From Voacanga thouarsii (Eukaryota > Streptophyta > Magnoliopsida > Gentianales > Apocynaceae): a stretch of DNA of 64,000 bases. The notes beneath the pieces are model-generated. The model ran no database searches. It saw only the letters and a program-made list of their open reading frames with translations, and was not told the DNA's origin. The stretch is from positions 558,001 through 622,000 of the forward strand of contig JANUWF010003367.1 in assembly GCA_026120185.1 (NCBI GenBank), given 5' to 3'. Below, one piece after another: positions 49,737 through 61,564 of the stretch. Position numbers and translations under genes: made by a program. Numbering within the stretch: position 1 is the stretch's first letter; each line of letters opens with the position of its first letter.

Positions 49737-49891
49737 TACTAGGAATGTGAGCAAAACTACTAGTCTATGTATATATATATAGCTACTATATATATATACA
49801 TATGTATATGTATGTATATATTCCTACTCTATATATAGAGAGAGAGAGAGTAGGAATATATATATACTTGTAATTTTGCTCACATTCCTAC
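49737..49891. repeat. Foldback with ~25 bp inverted arms and TA-rich loop
   Basis: TAGGAATGTGAGCAAAA near 49739 is inverted as TTTTGCTCACATTCCTA near 49876-49890, with about 22 of 25 arm positions pairing. The loop has (TA)n and an inner palindrome at about 49818-49860 (ATTCCTACTCT...AGAGAG...AGTAGGAAT). The motif TTCCTACT recurs at 49821, 49885 and 49960. It could be a tiny foldback element or a microsatellite that grew by slippage. Confidence 0.7.
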
Positions 49892-52800
49892 TCTATATAT
49901 ATAATATATATTCATATGTATATGTATATATATATATATATAGAGTGTATATATATATATTCCTACTAAATAGAGAGAGAGGGGGGGGGGAAGTAAAATG
50001 TCAATCCATTTGTCCAATATTAGCAACATTAATTTTTTTTCTAATCTTTTTGGATGCACAATTTTAGGTTGGTTAGGTATTACAGCTTATATTATTTTTG
50101 GATAGGAGAGGCTAAGTTTTATTTTTTAAATTGACAAAATAAACAATCTTGGGTTATACGGTACTTCAAAACTTAGAAGGGGAATGAAGTTTTATTTGAG
50201 TGAATACCGATGAAAATAGTCAAAAATTAAAATCGTTCAAAATTTTAAAATTAAAATGATAAATAATGACCGATTGAATAATAAGAGCTAATATCTCTTT
50301 AACATTATTATATATAAAAAAAATCCTTGACAATTCATTTAGAATAATTTTTTACCACAGGAAAGGAGAAAAATGCTGGTGATCAAACTAACTAGGGTGA
50401 AATATCATTTATCTTAAGACAAACATTTTTCACTTCCTATAAATAATCAAAAATAAATAAGTCCTTTTTTTTAAGGAAAAGAAAACCTAAATTTTTGAAA
50501 AGTGGGAACATAGTGGTCTACCACCCTGGTCCTGGAGCAAGTACATATTACTTTTTCTTGCATAGTAATATAATAAATTCATTAATTACCAATGAAAGCA
50601 GAGTGTCATATTTTGCAGAGGTAAGGAAATTTGAACATTAAAGCACCGATCTACCCAGTAAAAAAGCACATTATACAATTTTTTTTTTTAAAAAAATTAT
50701 CTTTAAACGTTACAGAAAATAATTTTTCTAGAATGAATGCCTAACTTTGACAAATTAAACGGACCCCTTTCTAATTTGGGGGCTTTATGTCAAATTACCT
50801 TTATTCAAATCCCAATTACGCGTTTGGGACAGAAATCTTTGACTTTAAGAGAAAATAAAGTTGAAATCTTTTAGCCTAAAAAAGAAAAAGAAAAAAGTTC
50901 ACTTGCAAAATTTTTGCTGTTTGGTCTGTCATAAAATAGGGTTTCCACGATTCTTCATGAAATGTGCTATCTCATCTAATTATAATTAGTTTTTAATACG
51001 TAATAGAAATTATGTTCGATTCATATCTCATGATGTAATATATTTATAAAAAAATTTTAAAAAAAATGTTATGGCCTATATTATACGGGAAAAAAGATGT
51101 ATGTGTGTGATAGTTAGAGTGAGTACAAATAAATTATGCATCATATTTTCACATTCGAATTAGAATGGAGGAGTGTTTGAATTTATTGGATTTATAATCA
51201 AACTCGGTTTTATTCAATTATTGTTTGGAGAGTTCCATGTTGATTCGAGTTCAAATTGTTTGAACTCAATTTCTTTTATTTCATATTTTTCATCCTGAAT
51301 TTTTATTTAAAATTTAAAAAAATTCTTTAAAAAGAATTCAAGTGCAAATAAATTCAAAATAAGTACTATTAATATATGTTTTAAAAAATAATTGTATACA
51401 TATAATAGTAATAATATGAATACTAAAGAAAAAAGATAAATAAATTATATATAATAAATACATAGGATACTATGAACATAAAAAATTAGTAATTGAGTAA
51501 TATTTCGTGTTTAAATTCAAATCAATTACTAATTGAAATAATGTTAATCAAACTCGAACATGCTTTTGTATTAATAGCTCTATTGGTAGTTGTTGGACTC
51601 AAAACTTGCAATTTTACCAATTTTCTTAAAATTGCACTAATTCTTTACATTAATTAATGTTGGGGAAAATGGTAATTAATAAATGTATAAGAGGTATTTC
51701 AAAAAAGAGAAAGAAAAGAAAAACGTGTAAGAGGTAAATGTTGATGTGTCTCCTGAGTTTGTTCCTTGGATTGATCGAGACGATCGCTATTGAAAATTTT
51801 ATACTAATATCCCACCCAAGTTCAAATCCTTTTAGAAATATGAGTTTTACTCGTACATTTAATAACGGTTGTAATATTTTCAAAAAATAAATAAAATAAA
51901 GGGATAATTTAAAAAAAAATAGAGAAAGTAGTATTTGTAATGAGATCTCGGCTTATTTTCACATTTCTAGATGACAAACCTCTTTAAAATTTTAAATTAT
52001 CGCCTCATATTGAAGAAGTCAATCCAGCATTTCATGACAAATCAGGAAGAAATTGACAGTTTTTACAGTACCATTATTCATTTGGATTACTCTTTTGGAG
52101 ATTTTCTTTTTTACCATTTTCTCTACGTAATTGTCTAAATCAGACCTAATTGTAAGGGCCAATTAACCTTCCCTACAAACTAAATACTATAAAATTCTTG
52201 TTTCCTGCATAATTGCTTCTAAGAAAACTCCATCATCATTGGCCCAATGCTTGAAATTTGGTCCCTCATTTCATCCTCTAAATCAATTCAAACATTGTCC
52301 ACTTCCAAGAAAATACTAACCTCACATATTCCAAATTACAATCTAATTAACAGTCAAATTCAATTCATACTCGAATTTTTGATACGTTAAAATTAATTCT
52401 CTAATACTAAAACTCTAAATCAAGATTGGAGTGATAATCAGGCTAGACTGAATTTATATTTTAGTCTTAATACGTTAAAATAATTTCTCGTTTAATAAAA
52501 TTATATTTGTCAAGTAAAAAAATTTTCAAAATTCTGGAACATTTATATTCATTTAAAGTATTTTAAAACATAAAAATAGAGATTTTGCTAGAAACGAGTG
52601 GTGAACGTTGACAGGCTGGAGAGTGATGAATAAGTCCATGAAGAAGATAGCCAATATGTATAATCCCATCCCCATTCTCACGTGGGGTGGCACCCTTCAA
52701 AACCCCCCATTGCAGAGAAATTGGCTGTGTCATGTGGAACCCTTCACAACTCACTCTTCATTCAAACAAACACAACGCCCATATAATTCACACTCACTCA

Positions 52801-53412
52801 TTTATCACACACACACACACTGACATACAAAATGGCCCAAAAATATCCCAAAATCTTGAATTGAAACCAACCCTTTGATGGTGTAACAGTTAGCTCACGA
52901 TCACGAACATCGTCACGTATCATTGAAAAGATTAACCTACCAAACTAGGAGCAAATCTTTCAAAATGATAATAAAGGTGGTGGAAATGGAGATGGAGGGA
53001 GGAAATCAATCCAGAGCCAAGCAGGGCTGATCATAGTGGGAGGGAGTGCATCTTTTGCTTAGTCTACTCGACTATTAATTATAGTCTCGTGGGTTTCAGC
53101 GTTGTTTTTCAAACTTCACCTTCATACCCGCGCTCAAAAGCAAGGATCCGTTGATTATTTTAAAACCATCCCTACATACTTCTCTACGTTTCCATCCATT
53201 GAAAGACTCACTTTTTAGACTGGGAAAGCAACATATCCCCCCATTCTTTGAACACTGTGTGCAAAATTACACTACATCAACCCCATTATTCATCATTCCA
53301 ACACTTTTCAAGAAATATATTTCTCAACCCCATATACACTTAACTTTAGATCTATGCTTTAAAATACTCTCGCCAAATCCTCGACCTCCACCTCCACCTT
53401 GGCATCTTTCTT
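49892..53412. other. Non-coding region upstream of the FLP-like gene
   Basis: Highly AT-rich with A/T runs and a G-run after GA repeats at about 49972-49991. No recognisable gene. Open frames around 52563-52878 are low-complexity and lack known motifs. Confidence 0.55.
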
Positions 53413-53429
53413 CCCCCCCCCCCCCCCCC
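53413..53429. repeat. Poly(C) run, 17 bp
   Basis: Seventeen consecutive C bases in a C-rich stretch about 360 bp upstream of the FLP start codon. A homopolymer of this length is unusual in such AT-rich DNA and prone to sequencing error. Confidence 0.9.
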
Positions 53430-53705
53430 TCCCTCAAATCTCGAGGCATGTAACAATTTTGCCTCTGTTATTAGTAGACCATGTTTGTATGTTTCTTGAT
53501 TACTGAATCCTGTTAAGGATTCTGTTAACGTTGCTTCTGTGTGAAAAGTTCGAATCCGAGGCTATTGGGTTAAAGGGGAATAGTTGTTCTTTTGGTGGGT
53601 TTTAGGGGCTGTTCCGTTTCTTGAAGCTAATAATAGTATCTGTAAAGAGGGGAAAAGAGGGTGGTGAAACAGTTTCTTCTTTTGGCCTTGGATTTTTTTT
53701 TCTTT

Positions 53706-53712
53706 TATATAA
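53706..53712 (+). promoter_or_regulatory. TATA-like box of the FLP/MYB124-like gene
   Basis: TATATAA, 73 bp upstream of the ATG at 53785. A start site about 30 bp downstream would leave a short leader near 45 nt. Judged on sequence and distance only. Confidence 0.35.
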
Positions 53713-53784
53713 CGCTCTCACCAAAAGACTTACTTTAGCATGCGAGAGCGGGTGGGAAACGGCGGTGAACAGAGGGTTTAGACA

Positions 53785-56700
53785 ATGCAGAGCGTGAAGA
53801 GGAAGGCAAGTACTAGTAGTAATGGTAATAGTGGTCAGCAAGTACCAAAGCAGAAAGAGAGGCATATTGTTTCTTGGTCTCAAGAGGTTTGTTACTGTAA
53901 AAGAATCTTCTTCGTCCTACATTTGACTATTGCTCATTTTTCTCATTGAACTTGTATAGGGTTTTTTTCGAGGGTTTCAGTTTATTGATAGATTCTTTTG
54001 AGTTGCAGGAGGATGATATACTAAGAGAGCAAATTCGAGTCCATGGAACTGAAAAGTAAGTTCTTTTCTCCTTTTGAATTTGATTTTATATCATACATAA
54101 TATTGATTGATTAAGGATGATGTCTATCCATCTAGATTGAGGGGAAGCAGGCTATTTGATGATTGGAATTTGATGGGTTTCTCTTATGTTCATGTTTGCA
54201 GTTGGGCGATCATCGCTTCCAAATTCAAGGACAAAACCACCAGGCAATGCAGAAGAAGGTTGATTGAAAAGAATCTGATGGTCTTTCATTTGCGTGCAGG
54301 CTTGGAAGCCTAATTTTTTTTTTCTGTGGAATCTCGTATTGATACGACAATACTACTGCAGGTGGTTTACATATTTGAACTCTGATTTCAAGAAAGGTGG
54401 ATGGTCCCCAGAAGAAGACATGCTCTTGTGTGAGGTACACTGATACTATCCAGTAATCTCCTACCTGAGGTTTCTAGTAAATATGATTTTACACTATTGT
54501 TCTTCATGCCAATTGTGTTCTTTCAATAACAAAAACAACAATGATAAGGATCTTATTTGATTATAGTTAGTTTTTGTTCAATTAACAAATTTTCAATCAT
54601 ATGTATTAGATCTAAGATACATTTTCTAGTTTCAGTTCTGTCTAGATAAGTCTTTCCAGCGGGGCAGCTTATTTCACTTCAGATGATCCATCGTTTAATT
54701 ATTGGATAAGGTGATCTAATGATTAAAGATTGATATTCAGGCTCAAAGGATATTTGGCAATAGATGGACTGAAATTGCAAAGGTTGTTTCGGGCAGGTAA
54801 AGAGAGAATTTGTGAAAGAACCTTTCTTTATTCCTTTTGCACATTTAAGCATTCGATACGGCGAGAAATGTATTACAAGTATATGTAAATGAGCTTTTGT
54901 ACAAACAGAACGGATAATGCAGTGAAGAATCGATTCTCTACTCTGTGTAAGAAGAGAGCAAAACATGAAGCCTTGGCAAAAGAGAACAACAGCACTTCAT
55001 TTATCAATTTAAACAACAAAAGGGTGGTATTTCCAATTGGGCTTAGTACAGATGGGACAGTAAAGGCTACAGGAACTCTTAAGAAGATGAGGTAAATTTA
55101 TTGCAGCACGCTTGAACTTTCTAGTTAAACAGCAACGAGCTCAAAGATCTATGAACTGACATTGAGTCCTTCTGATTTAGGAGGAGCCATATCCCGAATA
55201 TCTCAGAGAATTGCAATCATGAAGAAAAATTACTTGGTGAATGTGGACCAGCTACTCAGTCGCTTAGACCTCCATTTACAGTACTAGCTCAAAACTCCCA
55301 CAACACCGGCAGCAGTTTGTCAAGTCAACAGCATGTAAATGACACCAAGGAGATTACCATTGATGGTAAATAAGATATTCTTTAGCATTATAGGTGCCGC
55401 TAGATCACTCATCTATAACTCAAAACCAGAAAATAAGGAAATCGATGAGTGAAAACTGCACTATTGATTACATTACATGGTTAAATTATTGAAAACTGAT
55501 TATAATTCATTCTCTCTGCAACCACAAGCAGCCTCTAATAGCAAAATTCAGGGCACATTTTTGAAGAAGGATGATCCAAAGATACTAGCCCTGATGCAAC
55601 AAGCAGAATTGCTCAGCTCACTAGCTGCCAAGGTTAATTCAGAAAATACAGATCAGAGCCTTGAAAGTGCTTGGAAGGTAAGTTGAGATATCAATTTATA
55701 ATCTTCTTCCTCCGCAAGTAGTTCCATATTAAGTAAAATGCACATGTTAATTGTCTCTTATCGGGGGTCAAGATGTGTAGCTGTGGCAAACAAGAAATGC
55801 TTTGACTAAAAGTTTGCATACAGTTATATGTTTTCCATTTGTATTAAACTTTGTTGTATCTTAAGTTCATTGAAACCATAGTCTAAGAAAGAAAAGTCTA
55901 AACATGCTGACCTCAATCCATTTACATTCTCTTAACGCCATGCATTAGGAAACCCAGAAGTCAGACGCTTATTTGCTTATATGCTTCTAGCACCCACCAT
56001 GTACCCGCCTCGAAATCGCCTTCTATCTTGTACTATACACTTCAATGATACGCAGGTTATCCTCTTGTAATGTGAATTAAAGCATGTCCCATAAACTGGG
56101 TTAAATGACCAACCCTCCTATATTTCTTGTCCCCCCGGACAGCCTGCACAGATGCAGAAGAAAGGTTGTTATATGTCGGATCTTCACTTTCTCAAATATG
56201 ATAAAATGAATTACCTTTCAGGTGCTTCAGGACTTCTTGAACCAAACTAAAGAAAGTGACGAAGTTAGTTTCAGAATCTCTGAAATGGATTTTCAGCTTG
56301 AGAATATTAAGGACTTGATTGAGGATTTACAGGGCAGTAATGATTGCAGTAGACCATCTTGGAGGTAAATAGACAGCAGACAGGGTTTAATTTAAGCTCT
56401 CTCAATCACCACTACTGTATCTTACTGATAGTTGTGCAGGCAACCTGACTTATACGAGGAGTCCTCAGCCAGCTCCGACTATAGTACTGGATCAACTCTG
56501 CCTTCCAAAGCACGACATGACAAAACAGAGCAAATTCAATCTGATATATGTGGACAATTTCAGGGTATTGGACCTGATATACAACCAACTCATGTAGGTG
56601 ATCTCCATGGTCTTGCTGAAGGTGAAAATGAAATATCATGCAATCAAACTACTAACCAGGGTATAAATTTTCTTTTGCCACAATTGCATACTGTCTCCTT

Positions 56701-58623
56701 TTTTATCTGATAGAATTGTGAAGAATTACTTTAATTCATTTTGTCACAACAGATATCCTGCCAGCTTGTGAAGAAATAAATACAGAGTGCCTAGCTGCCT
56801 GTGATTTTTCAAATGCAGATTATAGTTCCCCACATCATGAGACTCCACTATTCAGGACCATAGCAGCAACTATTCCCAGCCCGAAATTTTCAGAAAGTGT
56901 GAGTAATTTGGCCTCTTATGTTTTTTCTAAGATTAAGTTATAGCTGCACTTACCGTCGCAATCCATGGTATCAAGCAATCATTTGAAGCAATGGCTTTAG
57001 AATTAGTTTTAGAACTTTGCATCTGCCAATCTAGACACCACTTTTAAAGCTTGGTGTCAGAATCGAAGACAGTCAATCAGAGCTTTACCAATATCTATTC
57101 ATATCCAAGTAGAAAACTACCAGCTCATTCCATGGATAGAGATCGCATACTAGCAGTAACAACAGTGGAATAACTTTTAGAACTTCAAATCTGCAAAATT
57201 TGGACACAGTTTTAAGGCTGGAAAGAATATAATTTATCAGAAATGAGAGCTTCATCAATAGACACTCCATTTAATGCGAGAAAAATAAAGAGGTCATTTC
57301 TGGTTAAACTACACAGATTGTACCTTTAAGAGTGCTGCTAAGTTCTAGAAGCTCAGGCAAGTTATGTCCACTTCATTGGTTATGAAGCTACACATGAAGA
57401 CTAAAATCTTTGAAATGATCATTGTGGGTATCATATGAATCTCATGTTGTAATTTCCAAAGTCAGTGGGTAAAGTTCAGCTTAAAAATGAATAACGTTCA
57501 ATTTTCATGAAATGGAAAGAAAGCATTGTTTAGCTGGAATTTTTTTATACAAATTTTAACCTAGGAGTACTAGAAGAGACGAAACTTGGTAGAGCATCTA
57601 GATGTTTACTTTGATAATTAATCTAACAGGGCATGTTGGTCAATATATGCAACAGTTTCTTCTTATTGAATGCTGGTATAATACTTCTAACTGGAGTTCT
57701 TTTGTCACAGTTCAACTGGCCCTAAGATCATGTAGAAATAAAATCTTAATTTGCTTTTCAAGAATCTTTAAGGCCTAATACATGATATATCCACCACTCC
57801 CTGGTTACCTTCCTTTCAAGAACATTGTCCTGTTGATTGTCTCTTTTTAAGCTTTACTTATGAAAGGAATTGTGACTTGAGACAACAAATCTCCCTTTTT
57901 GCTTGGTCCAACTTGGGTTTGTGTGCTCACAATAGAGAGGTACTCCTAGATTAATGAAGGTTTCCCTATTGGTAGACAGTAAAAATGGCATGATTCTCTC
58001 ATTAGAAGATCACACATTTTACTTAATTTTTTGAAAGGAAAATAAAGGCCCTCTTGCCAGGGTTCAGCAACATATAAATTCCTTCACTTATCGGTCTTTG
58101 TTCTTGGCTTCATCTACCTATAAAGATCTTAACTCCTTTTTATTGTAGTAGTTGCCAATCAAAAACATTGCTGTGAGTTAAAAAATGATGGTTTATCATG
58201 CCAAACTGTTCTTCACAATTCACAAAAGAAGTTAGATGATTTTGTAGTGCAGTAATATTCTGTACTATGCATCCCCAGACATAACTTTCCTGTTTAACAA
58301 AAAGTCTTAGTCATAAATTTTTGCTGCCTGTCTTACATGACATTTTAGAAGGTTGATTGGTTTCAATTCCTTAAAGATTTGTAAAATGAAATGGTATGAA
58401 CTATTTGCTTTGCAAATCTTTCTCTGTCAATCTTGTTTTCAATTTATGTATGACTTTGTGATTAAAATGGATTGCCAGATAGAAAAATATAAGTATTTCT
58501 TCTATTTTGCAGGAAAGGCACTTCTTATTGAGAGCACTTGGAATAGAGTCCACATCAGCGGATCCAAGCACTAATCCTTCACAACCTCCCGCCTGCAAAA
58601 GGGCCCTCCTCCAAAGTCTATGA
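53785..58623 (+). CDS. FLP: R2R3-MYB transcription factor, FOUR LIPS/MYB88 type (12 exons)
   Basis: Nuclear MYB of 489 residues. Exons: 53785-53886, 54009-54055, 54202-54258, 54362-54434, 54741-54796, 54909-55091, 55181-55365, 55532-55677, 56222-56364, 56440-56660, 56753-56898, 58513-58623; all join in phase. R2 has W31, W51 and W70, R3 has W83, W102 and F121 (TDNAVKNRF). The atypical R2 (SWSQEEDDILREQIRVHGTENW, interrupted by introns), the KDKTTRQCRRRWFTYLNSDFKKGGWSPEED linker and the many-exon structure mark the FLP/MYB88 group rather than ordinary three-exon R2R3-MYBs. Conserved later blocks include DDPKILALMQQAELLSSLA and the C-terminal HFLLRALGI. FLP and MYB88 are known to limit the last symmetric division of guard mother cells and to act in root gravitropism and stress. 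The 1614 bp last intron is long. No lesion seen. Confidence 0.94.
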
Positions 58624-60685
58624 AGCCTATGACTAATCTTACTGATCAAACTCACTCAATGATTTTGCGGGACTCAGAACCACCAACATTGCTTAGTTAG
58701 AGTTTTCAGCGTTTGTAGAGCTTTCTACGTTAACCTTTTGAGTTCATTTTCCTTGGGAGCAGTCAGCCAGACCTGTGTTTTTGCAGAATGGCCTTTGAGG
58801 ATCTGCTATGAAGTCTAGGATGTTATGGCACATTCTAGATTTTCAATGCATTCGTTTTCGAGTTGTCTACCTAGTACTCAGATTTCCTGTGTGCTTGGCT
58901 ATTGTGTCTAATTCTTTTGTGTGTTGTTGAGGGGATCAAGGTTTGGTATTTGATGCCCCATAAATTTTGGCCTTGACAGCGCCAAATTGTACAGAACATA
59001 CCATATAATTCCTAGTCAGAGTGTAAGTATACACCGGCATCTCGCCAGATTTACCCTTTATAGAGAAGTTTGAATAGAAGAATGGAAAAAAGGAAAAAAA
59101 AAAAAAAAGAAAAGGGGGGGATAGAAAAAGGAGGATCAACCATTGCATTGGACTCCTATTTCTTGTTCCAGGTGTGCAGAATATGACAGAAGTTTTTTGG
59201 TGTTATAGATTTTTTTTTTTTTTTTTTTGCTTCTTTCCTTCTACATGTAATATGATTCATACTTACTGGAGTGGAGAACTCAATATTTCCAGTGTGCAGA
59301 CATATCTTCTCCTTGTCTATATCATCACTTGCCCTAACACACATTTCTGCAAAGGGAAAGAAATCAGAAACAGATGTTGAGCACCAAAGAGGAAACCATT
59401 GATATGAAGACTGTCAAAATTGAGCTTAGAAGGAGAAACAGAATTGCAGAAATGACAAAAAGAAAAGCTGGACAAATGAGTAAGCTAAGTGGTCTTACAA
59501 GATTCATGCTTTCCTTTGGCCTTGACATGAGAAACTTATTTCCTTCTTCCTGAATGTTTCTCAGTGAAGGGGAGATCTTGTGGGGAAGAGAAGGTGGGGA
59601 GGGTAGAATGATCTTGGAAGCCTATTTATCATGGTCAGCGGTTGTTGGTGGAGGACAAATGTGATCATGACCAAAAGCAAAAGTTATAGGTAAAAAGAGG
59701 GAGGGAACCCTGTGCAAATTAAAGGTATCACTCACTGGCAGTCACTGTTCTCAAAATTCACCTTAAAGGTGAAGACTGGTTTCGACCTTCATTGACCACT
59801 TCCATTGAGTGGATTTGAGGGATAAGCCAGCAATTATAACTCTGTTCGAGAGCACGGGACATGGTCCAGCAAGCTAAAACCTCATTATTTGAAATAACTT
59901 TAACTAAGTGCAAGGATTAGTGCTGGTCCACTATGTCACCCACCAGATCCTAAAAAGAATAAGAACATCAAGATGTAGATGTTTATGGCAGTCGTTAAGG
60001 AGAACGAACCAGAAAGGTTTTATATCTTAACTTGTTTAAGTGCCTTTAAACTTCAGATTCCGCAAGAGAACCACCTGATCTAAATTCTTAATGCACTTCA
60101 TAGAGACAACTATGTGCAACTCTTCAGAGCTACTGTTATTGGGTCACAAATTCTCCACCTGCATTACTAGCACCTGTTTTTTGATACTGTTAACCGTAAT
60201 CTTTCTTCTGATTTCTCTGGAGAAACACACCCAAAGTATCGAAGAATGGTTTTGTGGAATCATGCAACCAGCGTTTGCTCGGTCGGCTCATCCCGAGGTG
60301 GGAAAATTTTACATTGTATCAAAACTGAACAAGCTCAAGAAAGCCAATTTTGCATTTCCACCAGTCCGGCGACAAATTATACTGAACAGAAAGACTTATC
60401 TCCCTTATTTTTCACAGCTTGTATTACTCTTTCAGCAACGAAAATAAATGAAGACCAATTTTAGAACTCTAGATAACCAAAAAGGAAAACATTGAAGTCA
60501 AGATAGCCAAGAAGGAAATGACAAAATTTTCATTAATCGTATAGCTCAGTTAAGAAATTTAGATACATTTTTCTATGCTGAAAAGGCGATGAGTTCATCT
60601 TTGGACTACATTACCATACAGGGATGGCCAAAAAAGGATTTTTTTAAAAAAAAGGCTACATCTTAGTTCAAAATTACAGCCAGTC
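58624..60685. other. Region between the FLP-like gene and the transporter exon
   Basis: Starts with the FLP-like 3' UTR (plus) and ends with the probable transporter 3' UTR (minus, about 60450-60685); the genes converge. A/T and G runs lie at 59090-59118 and 59210-59228. The plus-strand frame at 60091-60447 has one hydrophobic stretch but no family match, and I do not call it. Confidence 0.5.
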
Positions 60686-61094
60686 TTACATGGACTTCTT
60701 TTTCTTCTGCATCCGCTGCAACTTTTTCCACTTTATGTAAATCTGGTATGACAATCCAGAGAAAACCATGATGACACTTCCCCACTGTTTTCTTGAAAGG
60801 GGATTGCCACTAAGGAGGGAAGAAACCACTATGCTGACAAATTTGCGTGTGGTGGTAATTGTTGTGTTAGTTAAGGAACCAAATCGACTAATGGTTAGAA
60901 ATATAAAATTTTGGCCCACTGCACCGCATAGACAGTAGAGGAGAATGTCCCATGCTGCCTCCGGATGCAGCCTGCAGAATTTAACTGCTTCAAATCCACT
61001 AGCTTGAGGCCAACCAAACATGAAGATCATATTGTAGATGGTGCCCCATAAATTCATTCCCAGCATGATATCCCAAGCAGTCGTCTTAGGGTAC
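60686..61094 (-). CDS. UTR3: UDP-galactose/UDP-glucose transporter, UTR3-like, last exon
   Basis: The 409 bp terminal exon codes 136 residues plus one base of a split codon. It starts after a T-rich AG acceptor at 61095-61096 and ends at TAA 60686-60688. It shows the family's C-terminal half: PKTTAWDIMLG, HPEAAWDILLYCLCGAVGQNFIFLTISRFGSL, then NTTITTTRKFVSIVVSSLLSGNPLS, with about four membrane helices. The tail ends KKSM, a KKXX-type dilysine signal for ER retrieval, fitting known UTR1/UTR3 proteins that carry UDP-sugars into the ER/Golgi. The upstream exons are not in 61095-61564 and must lie beyond the LINE, or be lost. Confidence 0.9.
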
Positions 61095-61564
61095 CTGAAA
61101 AAAAAATGCAATGCCATTAATACTTGAACCAGATGAAATCAGAGCCCAGCCAATGATCCATAAATCAACAAGAAATGGAATTATAAAAGCCACACACACT
61201 ACCTGCTGTAATAAACTATGTCAACCAATATGCTCAAAGTATAATGGTTGAGGCAAAAGCACCGAGGCACAAAGAGGGCAGAAACAAAATCTAAAGTTTA
61301 TTTCAAAGATAAAGATATCAGTTCTCTCTCTTGGACCTTATGGATGATGGAATGAATAAAATAAGAAACAACATGAAAAGAAGTTGCATTACACCCAGCT
61401 CCTCTTCTAACACCAAGGACCTCTAAGAAAAACTTGTCGAAATGTTTCAGAATAGAAAATTGAAATTCGGATCAGATATAAAGTATGCCAACCTCTCCTT
61501 CCAGGCAACACCAAAAAGTTACTACAAAATATAACAGAATAAGTTGAAATTATATCTGACGTTG
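61095..61564 (-). other. Intron sequence of the UTR3-like gene
   Basis: No coding blocks of the transporter family are visible on the minus strand. It is bounded by the acceptor at 61095-61096 and the 3' end of the LINE. It is presumably part of a large intron. Confidence 0.6.

Noticed and set aside
60091..60447. 118-codon plus-strand frame with one hydrophobic stretch
   Set aside because: No family resemblance, and it overlaps the likely 3' UTR of the minus-strand transporter.
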